NCBI RefSeq assembly: GCF_013280595.1
Contig: NZ_JAAATY010000015.1
Location: 124,001-188,000 of the forward strand
Origin: Kibdelosporangium persicum
GTDB lineage: Bacteria > Actinomycetota > Actinomycetes > Mycobacteriales > Pseudonocardiaceae
Reading direction: 5' to 3'
Length of the DNA stretch: 64,000 nt
The notes under the pieces were generated by a model, which saw only the letters and a program-made list of their open reading frames with translations, was not told where the DNA came from and did not search any database. Both the position numbers and the translations under genes were made by a program. Of this stretch, positions 51,129-60,562 are shown piece by piece. The stretch's first letter is position 1. Each line of letters opens with the position of its first letter.

Positions 51129-52145
51129 GTGCTGCGCATTCATTTCACTGCGGCGGATTTGATGCGTGTTCGCATCAGGACCGAACCAGATCCGTTATGG
51201 GAGGTGCTACTCAGTCTGCACATGCTGCAGACCCGGCAGGGCGCCGTGGAGTTCGACGGCTGGCGCAGGCAGGTGCGGCGGCAGTTGCGGCCGTCGGTGA
51301 GCCTGCTGACAGCACTCGCGCGGCCGAGCGGTTACTCACCGGATTTCCTCACACCTGACTGTGACAGCGCGGATATCGAGCACGGATTGGACCTCATGCT
51401 CGCCACTCCGCCGCACGAGCTTCGCACGGACATCCTCAAGCTCGCCGCGCAATCGCCTGTGCCGCAGTGGACTTCGTCGCTGGCGGACGGTGATCTCGGG
51501 GTGCTGAAGGACATCGTGGCGGCGATCAGGGTGTATCACTCGATCGCGTTACGACCGTACTGGGCGAGTATCAGGACACACATCCGTGCGGATCGTGACC
51601 GGCGTGCGGATCTGGCGACCGACCGCGGCTTCGAGACTGTGCTCGGCACCCTGCACCCGGGGATGCGGTGGCGGCCACCGGTGCTGGAGGTCGACTACCC
51701 GGTCGATCAGGACCTGGACCTCAAGGGACGCGGCCTGGTGCTGGTTCCGTCGTTCTTCTGCTGGCAGAAGCCGATCAAAACGGCCGATCCGGCGCGGACA
51801 CCCGTCCTGGTGTACCCGGTCGACCGGACGCTGGACTGGATGACGACCGGTGGTGGCGACCACAGTGTGGCATCGCCACGACCGGAATCGTTGACCGCGT
51901 TGATGGGCCGCACCAGGGCGACCGTGCTCAAGGCCATCGCGGACACGCCGTTGCTGAACACGTCCACCCTGGCCAAGACGACGGGAATCTCCCTGTCGGG
52001 TGCCTCGCAGCACGTCACGGTGCTGCGAGACGCCGGTCTTGTGGTGACTCACCGGCACAACGGCGCCGCGGTGCACAAGCTGTCGTCGCGTGGCGCTGTG
52101 TTGCTGGGCGCGGCCCGCAAGGTCTGGACCGGCGAGTGCCCGTAG
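51129..52145 (+). CDS. ArsR-type winged-helix regulator with large N-terminal domain
   Basis: A 338-aa regulator. The first 240 residues are the unknown DUF5937-like domain (VLRIHFTAADLMRVRI, then TRQGAVEFDGWRRQVRRQLR). The C-terminal 80 residues are an ArsR winged helix-turn-helix (TLAKTTGISLSGASQHVTVL). Such regulators are common in actinomycetes, usually as single genes. GGGGGA followed by 4 bases precedes the GTG at 51129, and the protein then starts exactly like the family; a start 16 codons upstream is less likely. The 3' end overlaps the convergent AraC gene by 97 bp. Confidence 0.83.
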   Translation: MLRIHFTAADLMRVRIRTEPDPLWEVLLSLHMLQTRQGAVEFDGWRRQVRRQLRPSVSLLTALARPSGYSPDFLTPDCDSADIEHGLDLMLATPPHELRTDILKLAAQSPVPQWTSSLADGDLGVLKDIVAAIRVYHSIALRPYWASIRTHIRADRDRRADLATDRGFETVLGTLHPGMRWRPPVLEVDYPVDQDLDLKGRGLVLVPSFFCWQKPIKTADPARTPVLVYPVDRTLDWMTTGGGDHSVASPRPESLTALMGRTRATVLKAIADTPLLNTSTLAKTTGISLSGASQHVTVLRDAGLVVTHRHNGAAVHKLSSRGAVLLGAARKVWTGECP

Positions 52146-52759
52146 GTCCGGCGGTACTGCGCGGCGAACCGGCCGAAGTGCGCGAACCCCCACCGGGTCG
52201 CGACGTCGGCGACAGTGCCTTCGGCGTGGCCGGCGGCGATGGCCTGTAGATCGTGGTGTGCTCGTCTGAGCCGGACGCGTTGCAGGTACTCGAGCGGGCT
52301 CATGCCGAGGTATGTACGGAACATCCGTTGCAACGAGCGCACGCTGGTCCGTGCGGCGTGTGCGATGTCCGTCGTGGTGATGGGATCGCCGGCGTGGTCG
52401 GCGCAGAAGCCGACCGCGCGCCGGACGGTGTCGGGTAAGGCGTCCGCCTTGTCCACCAGCGCCTCCGGTTGGCTGTCCAGCAATCCGTGGATAAGGACCT
52501 GCTCGAAGTGCGCGGCCGCCAGCGCGGATCGCTGGAACAGGCCGGCCGCGTCGCCTTCCCTGAGGGCGAACGCGGTCGCCAGCCACGCCTGGCCGACGGA
52601 GCGGCGGGCTCGTGGAGCGCGCGTGCGGCCACGCCTGCCGACGGCCTCGGCGACGGCGGCTCGGCTGACGTGCAGCTCGACCGTCCGTCCTGATCCGGAT
52701 TCGCTGGTCACCGACACGCGCACGGCGACGTCGTCCGGCTCTTCCCCAGTCTTGGACAC
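52049..52759 (-). CDS. AraC-family transcriptional regulator
   Basis: A 236-aa AraC regulator with an N-terminal domain of about 125 residues and a C-terminal double helix-turn-helix: TTTDIAHAARTSVRSLQRMF and VADVATRWGFAHFGRFAAQYR followed by the characteristic YGHSPVQTLR. The ligand is unknown. The last 97 bp run antisense to the end of the ArsR gene; the AraC part in the overlap is a poorly conserved tail (about 32 residues), so the true stop is compatible with the family length. Confidence 0.88.
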   Translation of the reverse strand: MSKTGEEPDDVAVRVSVTSESGSGRTVELHVSRAAVAEAVGRRGRTRAPRARRSVGQAWLATAFALREGDAAGLFQRSALAAAHFEQVLIHGLLDSQPEALVDKADALPDTVRRAVGFCADHAGDPITTTDIAHAARTSVRSLQRMFRTYLGMSPLEYLQRVRLRRAHHDLQAIAAGHAEGTVADVATRWGFAHFGRFAAQYRRTYGHSPVQTLRAAPSNTAPRDDSLCTAAPLCR

Positions 52760-52892
52760 AGGTGTGGTCTCCCCCCGCGACTTCGAGGAACAGCCACAGG
52801 TGAAACATCCCGCCGTCGGTTGACACTGTTCCTCGTTGATCTCGTCCGCCGATACTGGCCAACAGCGTCTTCAGTTCGGCAACAGCTCGGTT

Positions 52893-53900
52893 TCAGCCGC
52901 CGAAGTGCCCGGTCGCCAGCCCGGCGAGCAGGTACGCCGCGGCCGCGATGCCCGCCGAACCGGGGAAGGTCAGCACCCAGCCCTTGACGATGTCGCCGGC
53001 GACGGCCCACCGGACCGCCGAGCGGCGGTGGGTGGCGCCGACGCCGAGCACGGCGGACGTGATCACGTGCGTCGTGGAGATCGGCGCGTGGAAGACGAAC
53101 GCGGTCAGGTAGAGCACGCTCGACGCGGACAGCTCCGCCGCGAAGCCGTGCGGGGGAGTGAGGTGGAAGATCCGGCGGCCGAGCGTGCGCATGATCCGCA
53201 TGCCGCCGGAGTACGTGCCCGCCGCCAGCGCGACGGCGCACACCAGGATCACCCACAGCGGCACGTGGTAGCCGGTCTGGTTGCCGCTGATCACCAGGGC
53301 CAGCACGATCACGCCCATGCTCTTCTGGGCGTCCTGCAGGCCGTGGCCCAGGGCGAGGCTCGCCGCGGACGCGATCTGGGCGCGCCGCATCGCCCGGCCG
53401 ACGCGGTGCGCGTTGGCCTTCCGGAAGAGCCACATGATCGTGGTCATCAGCAGGTAGCCGAGGCCGAAGCCGACCAGCGGCGAGATGATCATCGGCAGGA
53501 CGACCTTCTCGAGCACGCCGTCCCAGCGCACACTCGTCGCCGACGCCAGCGCCGCGCCGACGAGCCCGCCGATCAGCGCGTGTGACGACGAGGACGGCAG
53601 GCCGAAGTACCAGGTGGTCACGTTCCACACGATCGCGCCGACCATGGCCGCGATGACCACCTGTAGTCCGTCGTCGGGTCCCGGCGTCGAGATGACACCG
53701 GCCGCCACGGTGACCGCCACCCCGGTGCCGAGCAGGGCACCGATCAGGTTCATCACGGCCGCGAGCGCCAACGCGGCCCGCAGGCTGAGCGCACGCGTGG
53801 ACACCGCCGGTGCGATGGCGTTGGCCGCGTCATGGAAGCCGTTGGTGAAGTCGAACACCAGAGCCAGCACGATCACCACGAGCAGCCCGGTGGTCAGCAT
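52893..53900 (-). CDS. pit: Pit-type inorganic phosphate transporter
   Basis: A 335-aa low-affinity phosphate:H+ symporter (PiT family). The two inverted halves show the PiT repeats: DFTNGFHDAANAIAPAVSTR after helix 1, LPSSSSHALIGG in the middle, and FHAPISTTHVITSAVLGVG in the second half. It takes up metal-phosphate complexes. The ATG overlaps the last base of the upstream DUF47 stop codon (TGATG), so the two are translationally coupled; the longer open frame upstream is that gene out of frame. Confidence 0.93.
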   Translation of the reverse strand: MLTTGLLVVIVLALVFDFTNGFHDAANAIAPAVSTRALSLRAALALAAVMNLIGALLGTGVAVTVAAGVISTPGPDDGLQVVIAAMVGAIVWNVTTWYFGLPSSSSHALIGGLVGAALASATSVRWDGVLEKVVLPMIISPLVGFGLGYLLMTTIMWLFRKANAHRVGRAMRRAQIASAASLALGHGLQDAQKSMGVIVLALVISGNQTGYHVPLWVILVCAVALAAGTYSGGMRIMRTLGRRIFHLTPPHGFAAELSASSVLYLTAFVFHAPISTTHVITSAVLGVGATHRRSAVRWAVAGDIVKGWVLTFPGSAGIAAAAYLLAGLATGHFGG

Positions 53901-54520
53901 CAGGATTCCTTGACCGCGATCGTGTGCACCACGTCGGCGACGTGCTCGAACGCGTCGGCCGCGGACTCGAGCATGTCGATGATCTCCTTGAGCTTGATCA
54001 CCGTGAGCGCGTCGAGATCGCCGTTGAACAGGGTGGACAGCAGGCGCCGGTACACCTGGTCGGCCTCGTTCTCCAGCTCGTTCACCTTGACCCAGTACTG
54101 GGTGAGGTCGTTCGGTGTGGCCAGGCGCGGCATCGCGTCGGCCGTCAGGCTGGCGGCCTGGCACAGCAGGTCGACCTGGGCGTGCACGCCCTGCGGGAGC
54201 TCGCCGACGTTGTAGAGGGTGGCCAGGTCGACCGCGGCGTCCATGTCGTCGACCACGTCGTCGAGCCGCCCGGCGAGCCGGTAGATGTCCTCGCGGTCGA
54301 ACGGCGTGACGAACGACCGGTCGAGGTGGTCGATGATCGCGTGCGTGGCCTCGTCACCCGCGTGCTCGGCCTCGTGCATCCGGGCCGCGAGCGCCGGGCG
54401 CCGGTCGACCGGCGCGGCGACGAACTCGCGCAGGATCTCGACGCTGTGGCCGATGTTGCGGCCCGCGTCGGCGAACAGTTCGAAGAACCGCTTTCCCGTC
54501 GGTTTCCTGGAGATCTTCAT
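53900..54520 (-). CDS. DUF47 (PhoU-like) partner of the Pit transporter
   Basis: A 206-aa all-helical DUF47 protein, related to PhoU, that in many bacteria is encoded just before Pit and regulates its activity. Conserved stretches are KRFFELFADAGRNI, EAEHAGDEATHAIIDHLD, FDREDIYRLAGRLDDVVDDMD and LENEADQVYRRLLSTLF. The ATG giving MKISRKPTGKRFF is chosen on family grounds; an ATG 12 codons upstream is also possible. First gene of the two-gene operon. Divergent from an aldehyde dehydrogenase gene. Confidence 0.9.
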   Translation of the reverse strand: MKISRKPTGKRFFELFADAGRNIGHSVEILREFVAAPVDRRPALAARMHEAEHAGDEATHAIIDHLDRSFVTPFDREDIYRLAGRLDDVVDDMDAAVDLATLYNVGELPQGVHAQVDLLCQAASLTADAMPRLATPNDLTQYWVKVNELENEADQVYRRLLSTLFNGDLDALTVIKLKEIIDMLESAADAFEHVADVVHTIAVKES

Positions 54521-54591
54521 CAGTACCGGCGGATACCCGTTCCGCCCGGTGGTCATGCGTGCGCCCGGCCATTCAGGGGTAACCCGCCGGT

Positions 54592-55965
54592 ATGGCCATC
54601 GCGACGACCAACCCGGCGACCGGTGAGACGGTCGAGGAGTTCCGGGCATTCGACGCCGAGGAGATCTCCGCGCGGATCGGCAGAGCGGCGGAGGCCTTCG
54701 AGGAGTACCGGCGGACCACGTTCGCCGAGCGGGCGGGCTGGGCGCGGGCGGCCGCGGACGTGCTCGACGGCTCGGCGCGGGCGATCGCCGACGTGATCAC
54801 CCTGGAGATGGGCAAACCCGTCAGACAGGCCCGGGCCGAAGTGGCCAAGTGCGCCAAGGCGCTGCGGTTCTACGCCGGCAAGGCGGAGGGCTTCCTGGCC
54901 GACCAACCGCTGGACGGGAACGCCGTCGGCGCCGCCAGGGCGTACGTCCGGTGGCAGCCGCTCGGCCCGGTGCTGGCGGTGATGCCCTGGAACTTCCCGC
55001 TCTGGCAGGTGATCCGGTTCGCCGCGCCCGCGCTGCTGGCGGGCAACGTCTGCCTGGTGAAACACGCTTCGAACGTGCCGAAGACCGCGCTGCGGCTGCA
55101 GGACGTGTTCCTCGACGCCGGGTTCCCGCCGGACGCGTTCCAGACGCTGCTGGTCGGGTCCGAGGCCATCGACGGCATCATCGCCGACCCGCGGGTGGTG
55201 GCCGTGACGCTCACCGGCAGCGAGCCCGCGGGCCGGTCGGTGGCCGAGGCGGCCGGCCGGCGGATCAAGAAGACCGTGCTGGAGCTGGGCGGCAGCGATC
55301 CGTTCATCGTGATGCCGTCCGCTGACCTCGACCGGGCCGCCGAAGTGGCGACCACGTCACGGACCCAGTGCAACGGGCAGAGCTGCATCGCGGCCAAGCG
55401 GTTCATCGTCCACCGGGCCGTCGCGGCCGAGTTCCGGGAATTGTTCATAAAGAAAATGACGTCGTTGACCGTCGGCGATCCCGCGGACGAAGCGACCGAC
55501 GTCGGCCCGCTCGCGACCGAACAGGGACGGCGGGACGTCGAGGAACTGGTCGCCGACGCGGTCGGTCAGGGCGCCGAAATCCTGTGCGGTGGCAGGAAAC
55601 CGGATCGCCCCGGCTGGTTCTACGAGCCGACCGTGATCACCGGTGTGACGCCGCGGATGCGGATGTACCGCGAAGAGGTCTTCGGCCCCGTCGCCCAGCT
55701 CCACGAGGCCGAGGACATCGGCGAGGCGATCCGGCTGGCCAACGACACGGACTTCGGACTGGGCTCGAACGCGTGGACCACCGACCCGGCCGAGCAGGCC
55801 CGGTTCGTGGAGGATTTGCAGGCCGGGCAGGTTTTCGTGAACGGCATGACGACCTCGTACCCGCACCTGCCGTTCGGCGGGATCAAGCACTCCGGGTACG
55901 GGCGCGAGCTGGCCGATCTCGGTATCCGGGAGTTCTGCAACGCCAAGTCGATCTGGGTCGGGTGA
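54592..55965 (+). CDS. NAD(P)-dependent succinate-semialdehyde dehydrogenase family enzyme
   Basis: A 457-aa aldehyde dehydrogenase, short like the Sad/GabD1 type. Landmarks are MPWNFPLWQVIRFAAPAL, the glutamate in LELGGSDPFIV, and the nucleophilic cysteine in CNGQSCIAAKR. NGQSC and the C-terminal PFGGIKHSGYGRELADLGIR match succinate-semialdehyde or related dehydrogenases. The start is the first ATG after the divergent DUF47 gene. Product name is a family call; substrate is not proven. Confidence 0.88.
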   Translation: MAIATTNPATGETVEEFRAFDAEEISARIGRAAEAFEEYRRTTFAERAGWARAAADVLDGSARAIADVITLEMGKPVRQARAEVAKCAKALRFYAGKAEGFLADQPLDGNAVGAARAYVRWQPLGPVLAVMPWNFPLWQVIRFAAPALLAGNVCLVKHASNVPKTALRLQDVFLDAGFPPDAFQTLLVGSEAIDGIIADPRVVAVTLTGSEPAGRSVAEAAGRRIKKTVLELGGSDPFIVMPSADLDRAAEVATTSRTQCNGQSCIAAKRFIVHRAVAAEFRELFIKKMTSLTVGDPADEATDVGPLATEQGRRDVEELVADAVGQGAEILCGGRKPDRPGWFYEPTVITGVTPRMRMYREEVFGPVAQLHEAEDIGEAIRLANDTDFGLGSNAWTTDPAEQARFVEDLQAGQVFVNGMTTSYPHLPFGGIKHSGYGRELADLGIREFCNAKSIWVG

Positions 55966-56003
55966 CGACGTCGTCCCGCCACGACGCACGTGGACACTCA
56001 CCG

Positions 56004-56017
56004 TGTGACGGGTCACA
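56004..56017. promoter_or_regulatory. perfect palindrome TGTGAC-GG-GTCACA upstream of the AfsR gene
   Basis: A perfect 6+6 palindrome 41 bp before the chosen ATG. The half-sites TGTGA/TCACA are those of CRP/FNR-type regulators, but the spacing is 4 bases between them instead of the usual 6, so a different regulator or autoregulation is possible. Confidence 0.4.
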
Positions 56018-56058
56018 ATGACGCGGATGCGTACGCCGACGACCCGACGAACCACGCC

Positions 56059-58875
56059 ATGAGCGAAGAAGCGGTGCGGTTCGGCGTTCTCGGTCCGCTG
56101 CGGGTCTGGCGCGGCCGGCGGGAGCTGGATCTCGGCCCGCCCCGGCAACGGCTGATCCTCGCGGTTTTGCTGGTCCGGCCCGGCGACATGGTCAGCGCCG
56201 ACGATCTGGTCGACGTGCTGTGGGACAGCGCCGCGCCGGCCAGCGCGAAGAACCTGATCCACCGGTACGTCGGGGCGTTGCGCCGGGTGCTGGAGCCGGA
56301 TCTGCCGCCTCGGGCCGCCGGGCGATGGCTGGTCCGGCAAGGGCCCGGATACGTGCTGCGGGCCGGCAAGGACAGCACGGACATCGCCGCGTTCCGCGAC
56401 CTGGTGGCCACGGCGAGGACCCAGAGCGACGCGGAGGCGTTGCCGACGTACTACCAGGCACTGGAGATGTGGAGCGGCGAATGCGCGGACGGCCTGGCGC
56501 TGACGCCCGCGGCTGAGGCCCTGTTCGCCTCGGTCAACAACGAGTTCACAACCGCGGTCGCGGCCATGGCCGACGCCGCGTTCCGCGTCGGCCGCGCGCC
56601 CGAAGCACTTCGCGCCCTGCACTGGGTCAGCCCGCAGGTCCCGCTCAACGAAGGGATTCAGGCCCGGCTGATGCTCGCGCTGGCCGCGTCCGGCAACCAG
56701 ACGGAGGCGCTGCAGGTCTACCGTGCCACCACCGAACGCCTCGCCGACGAGCTGGGCATCGATCCAGGCCAGGAACTGCGGGCGGCGTACGCCCAGGTAC
56801 GGCAGCAGGTGGAGCAGCCCGGTGACGCGTTGGGAACGAGGCCCGCGCAGTTGCCGATGGACCTCTCCACGTTCGGCGGCAGACGGGCCGAACTGGACTA
56901 TCTGCGATCTCTGCTGGAATCCGGCGACCCGCCGGTGACGATCGTCGCGATCGACGGCATGCCGGGCGCGGGCAAGACGACCACCGCGGTGCACCTCGCG
57001 CACGAGATCGTCGACCGGTACCCGGACGGCCAGCTCTACGTGAACCTGCGCGGCTTCGACCCCAGCGGACTCGCCGTTTCGCCGTCGACCGCGTTGGTCG
57101 GATTCCTGACCGCACTGGGGATACAGGGCGACCGCGTGCCGCCGGACGTCGCGTCACAGTCGGCGTTGTTCCGGACGTGCTTGGCGGGCAAGCGAATGCT
57201 CGTCGTGCTGGACAACGTGCGGGACCGCGAACAGGTTCTGCCGTTGCTGCCCGGGGCACCGAGCTGTCTGGTCATCGTGACCAGCCGCAACCGGATGACC
57301 GGCCTCGTCGCGATGGAAGGCGCCCGACCGTACACTTTGGACCCCGTGCCGGTCGAGGAGGCACGCGAGATCCTTGCCCTGCGGCTGGGTGCGCGCGGAC
57401 GTTCGGACGCGGCGGTCGACACGATCGTGGACGTCTGCGGCGGTCTGCCCCTGGCGCTGGCCATGGTGGCCGCGCGGGCGGCGACCTACCCTGACCTGCC
57501 GCTCAGCGCGATCGCCGAGGAGCTCCACTCCGGACACAGCAACCTGGACGCGCTCAGCCACGACGAAGCACGCGGAGTGCGTGCCGTGTTCTCGTGGTCC
57601 TACGAGGCTTTACGGCCGCAGGCGGCGTTGCTGTTCCGGTTGTTGTCCTGGCATTGGGGACCGGACATCTCGGTGCGCGCCTGCGCCAGTCTGCTGGGTG
57701 TTCCGCTGCGGGAGGCGCAGGCCTCGCTGGCCGAACTGAACCGGACCCGCTTGGTGACCGAGCACGTTCCAGGACGGTTCCTCATGCACGACCTGGTTCG
57801 CGCGTACGCCATGGAACTGAGCAGGGAACTGGACCCGGCTGAGGTTCGCGAGCAGGCCGTGCGCCGCGTCTTCGACTACTACGTGCACTCCGCGGTCGCG
57901 GCCAGCCTCCCGCTGATGCCCCACCGGCCCGTGCCGCTTGAGCCGCTGTCGCCGGGCGTCACACCTGAGCAGGGCTTCGACGACGCCTCGGCCTGCCAGT
58001 GGTTGGGCGCGGAGTACGCGGTGTTACGCACGTCGGTCGGTCAGGCGATCGAACGCGGCGACGCGGGGACGGCCTGGCGGATGGCCTTGGCGTTGCAGAT
58101 CTTCCAGCACTACATGGGATACCTGCGGGACTGGGCGAGCACGGCACGAGCCGCGCTCGAAGCGACCCGTGCCGCGGGGGACCAGCGCGGTCAGTTGTTC
58201 GCCGAACGCAGCCTGGCAGGCGCCTACTACATGTTGGGCGAGGGGCAGTCCGCGCTCCACCACCTGGGCAACATCCTCGAGTTGATCACCGCGGCCGGCC
58301 TGGCCGACGAGGAGAGCGCGTACGTCGAACGCAACATCGGCGAGGTGCTCTCCATGGGAGCCCTGGACATCGAGCCGGACTACCGGGCCGCGACCGAGCA
58401 CTTCGAGCGTGCCCTGACGCTCTACCGGCGGATGGACCACCCGCAAGGCGTCGCGTACTGCCTGGAAGGCATGGCCGTCTGCGCGGTGAAGCTGGGCGCG
58501 GGCGAGCGCGGCATCGAGCTGCTCAACGCGGCGATTCCCTTACACCGCCGGATCAACGACCGTGTCGGCGAGGGCTACGCGTACGCGAAGCTGGCCGAGG
58601 CCTACCTCCAGCTCGGCCGGCTCGACGAGGCCGCGACCTGGCTGGACCAGGCGATCGACCTGCACAGCAAGGGCAACCACCGGCCGATGCAGATGGACGA
58701 CCTGGTGCTGCTCGGCGACATCCGGATCGCCCAGGACGATCCGGACGGCGCGAGGGAGGCCTGGCAGAAGGCGCTGAGAGTGGCCGAGGAGCACGGCGTG
58801 CCCTACAGCGTGCCCGAGCTACAGGCCCGGCTGGCCGCCTTGGCGGGCGATCAGCAGCAGGTCAGCAGGCCTTGA
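56059..58875 (+). CDS. AfsR/SARP-family transcriptional regulator with NB-ARC and TPR domains
   Basis: A 938-aa AfsR-type regulator. An OmpR-like winged helix (about 5-95, VRFGVLGPLRVWRGRRELDL at the start) and the BTAD domain (about 100-250) form the SARP half. An NB-ARC ATPase follows with Walker A GMPGAGKTT at residue 300 and LVVLDNV as Walker B. C-terminal TPR repeats (about 680-930) close the protein. AfsR activates secondary-metabolite or developmental genes, often after phosphorylation by Ser/Thr kinases. The ATG at 56059 is preferred to a GTG at 55990 because the palindrome lies between them. It ends 14 bp inside the convergent carboxypeptidase gene. Confidence 0.93.
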   Translation: MSEEAVRFGVLGPLRVWRGRRELDLGPPRQRLILAVLLVRPGDMVSADDLVDVLWDSAAPASAKNLIHRYVGALRRVLEPDLPPRAAGRWLVRQGPGYVLRAGKDSTDIAAFRDLVATARTQSDAEALPTYYQALEMWSGECADGLALTPAAEALFASVNNEFTTAVAAMADAAFRVGRAPEALRALHWVSPQVPLNEGIQARLMLALAASGNQTEALQVYRATTERLADELGIDPGQELRAAYAQVRQQVEQPGDALGTRPAQLPMDLSTFGGRRAELDYLRSLLESGDPPVTIVAIDGMPGAGKTTTAVHLAHEIVDRYPDGQLYVNLRGFDPSGLAVSPSTALVGFLTALGIQGDRVPPDVASQSALFRTCLAGKRMLVVLDNVRDREQVLPLLPGAPSCLVIVTSRNRMTGLVAMEGARPYTLDPVPVEEAREILALRLGARGRSDAAVDTIVDVCGGLPLALAMVAARAATYPDLPLSAIAEELHSGHSNLDALSHDEARGVRAVFSWSYEALRPQAALLFRLLSWHWGPDISVRACASLLGVPLREAQASLAELNRTRLVTEHVPGRFLMHDLVRAYAMELSRELDPAEVREQAVRRVFDYYVHSAVAASLPLMPHRPVPLEPLSPGVTPEQGFDDASACQWLGAEYAVLRTSVGQAIERGDAGTAWRMALALQIFQHYMGYLRDWASTARAALEATRAAGDQRGQLFAERSLAGAYYMLGEGQSALHHLGNILELITAAGLADEESAYVERNIGEVLSMGALDIEPDYRAATEHFERALTLYRRMDHPQGVAYCLEGMAVCAVKLGAGERGIELLNAAIPLHRRINDRVGEGYAYAKLAEAYLQLGRLDEAATWLDQAIDLHSKGNHRPMQMDDLVLLGDIRIAQDDPDGAREAWQKALRVAEEHGVPYSVPELQARLAALAGDQQQVSRP

Positions 58876-60385
58876 TCCAGCTGCACTCGACGTCAGCGGG
58901 AACGGCGGCGACAGGGAGTCGCGCTGTGCGTGCCGCTGTTGTCTCGTCGGCACGGTACTCGGCCAGCCGGACCGCGACGGCGTCCTCGACCGGTTTGGCC
59001 GTTCCGATGAAGTTGTTGCTCAGCATGGCGAACACGAGTGGCTGCCCGTCGGCGGACGTCACGTAGCCGGACAGTCCGCTGACGCCGGTCAGGGTGCCGG
59101 TTTTGGCGTGCACGTTGCCCGCGGCTGCCGTGCCCGCCATCCGGCTGCGCAGCGTTCCGCCGACGAGCCTGTCCGAGATCCCGGCGACCGGCAGTGAGTT
59201 GTACCAGGTGGTGAACCACGGCTTGGTCCGCACGGCGCGCAGCAGCGCGACCACTTGTTCCGGCGAGATCTGGTTGAACCGGGACAACCCCGACCCGTCA
59301 GCCAGATAGGCGGTGCTCGCGTCGATGCCAAGGCCGCTCAGCCGTTGCCCGAGCGCGGTAAGCCCGGCCTGCCAGGTCCCGGCGCCGGACACCGCGCGTC
59401 CCATGCTCTTGATCAGGATCTCGGCGTGCATGTTGTTGCTCAGCTTCATGAACGGCACCAGCAACTCCGCCAACGGCATCGACTTGTGCTCGGCGACAAG
59501 CCGCGCGCCCGCGGGTGTGGCGCCGGTCTGCGTCGGCCCGGCGACGTGGACTCCGTGACGTTTCAGCGCTTCGCGGAACAACGCCGCCGCCAGGCCGGTG
59601 GGTTCCTTGACACTGGTCCATTTCCGCACCGGTGACGCCTGGTGCGGGATGCTTCCGCTGACCCGTACGACGGCGGAACCGTGCTTGCGCTCGACCGCGA
59701 TGGTGTTGGCGGTGCCCGGCGCACTGGTCACCGTGGCGTTCTCGATGGTGACGTACTTGTTGTCGGGCTGCATCGACACCACAGCGGCCTTGCCGGGCGA
59801 GCCGGGCTGGACCGCCACGATGACGCTCCCGGCGTCGTAGTCGGTGTCCGGGGAGACAGTCAGCGCGGACGTCTCGGCGCTGTAGTAGAAGGGCTCGTCG
59901 TCCCACGCCCAGCCCTTGCCGAGGCGGGTCGCGTCGAACCAGGTGTCGTCGGCGATCAGCTTGCCCGGAAGGGTCTGGACGCCGCTGGCGGCGACGTTCG
60001 CGGCAAGGGCGTCGTAGTCGGCCGCGAGCACGGTCGGGTCGCCCGTGCCCTTCAGGTAGAGGTCCCCGCCGGACTCCAGCACGGACGTGGTGAACCGGTG
60101 ATCAGGACCGAGCACGTCAAGCGCCGCGGCGGAGGTGAGCAGCTTCATGTTCGACGCCGGCTGGCGCCTGGCCTCGGCGTTGGAGCTGAACAGAACCTGC
60201 CCCGTGTCGGCTTTGCGTACCACGAGACCCACGGTCGCGCCGCGCAGGCTGGGGTCGTGCACGAGTGCGTTCAGGTCCGTCACCAGCTTGCTGTCCGCCT
60301 GCGCGGAGCCCGACGCCGGTAATCCGGCCAGCAGCACTGCGGCTGTCGCCAGGCCACACCCCACGAGCACCCTGTTGCGGGTCAT
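58862..60385 (-). CDS. dacB: D-alanyl-D-alanine carboxypeptidase/endopeptidase (PBP4, DacB type)
   Basis: A 507-aa class C penicillin-binding protein, exported by the signal peptide of about 30 residues (NRVLVGCGLATAAVLLAG, cleavage after SAQA). The three active-site motifs are SxxK as S78-N-M-K81, SxN as SNN at 316 and KTG at 428. It trims D-Ala from stem peptides and can cut DD-crosslinks. A cysteine pair at the C-terminus (VECSWIKAC) may form a disulfide. The ATG at 60385 follows a CGGAG ribosome site; the longer frame would put polar residues ahead of the signal. Confidence 0.93.
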   Translation of the reverse strand: MTRNRVLVGCGLATAAVLLAGLPASGSAQADSKLVTDLNALVHDPSLRGATVGLVVRKADTGQVLFSSNAEARRQPASNMKLLTSAAALDVLGPDHRFTTSVLESGGDLYLKGTGDPTVLAADYDALAANVAASGVQTLPGKLIADDTWFDATRLGKGWAWDDEPFYYSAETSALTVSPDTDYDAGSVIVAVQPGSPGKAAVVSMQPDNKYVTIENATVTSAPGTANTIAVERKHGSAVVRVSGSIPHQASPVRKWTSVKEPTGLAAALFREALKRHGVHVAGPTQTGATPAGARLVAEHKSMPLAELLVPFMKLSNNMHAEILIKSMGRAVSGAGTWQAGLTALGQRLSGLGIDASTAYLADGSGLSRFNQISPEQVVALLRAVRTKPWFTTWYNSLPVAGISDRLVGGTLRSRMAGTAAAGNVHAKTGTLTGVSGLSGYVTSADGQPLVFAMLSNNFIGTAKPVEDAVAVRLAEYRADETTAARTARLPVAAVPADVECSWIKAC

Positions 60386-60498
60386 CGACACTCCGAACGA
60401 AGAGGAACAATTCCGGGCTGGATCGCACACCTTACTCACGGTGTCGTCGGACGCCAGGTCGACAGCCGCAACCGGCGTGATGGCCTTCCTGCTCGGGA

Positions 60499-60544
60499 CT
60501 CGTGAGTGGAAAACCGTGTTCTAACCCCGATAACCACTCACGAG
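60499..60544 (+). repeat. 50-bp palindromic element, copy 6 (degenerate)
   Basis: CTCGTGAGTGG and CCACTCACGAG form a perfect 11-bp outer stem (G-C variant as in copy 3). The inner left arm, GAAAACCGTGTT, no longer pairs with CTAACCCCGATAAC at five positions. It lies between the amidase stop and the dacB start, both on the minus strand. Confidence 0.88.
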
Positions 60545-60562
60545 CCCTGAGCTGGGGAAGGG

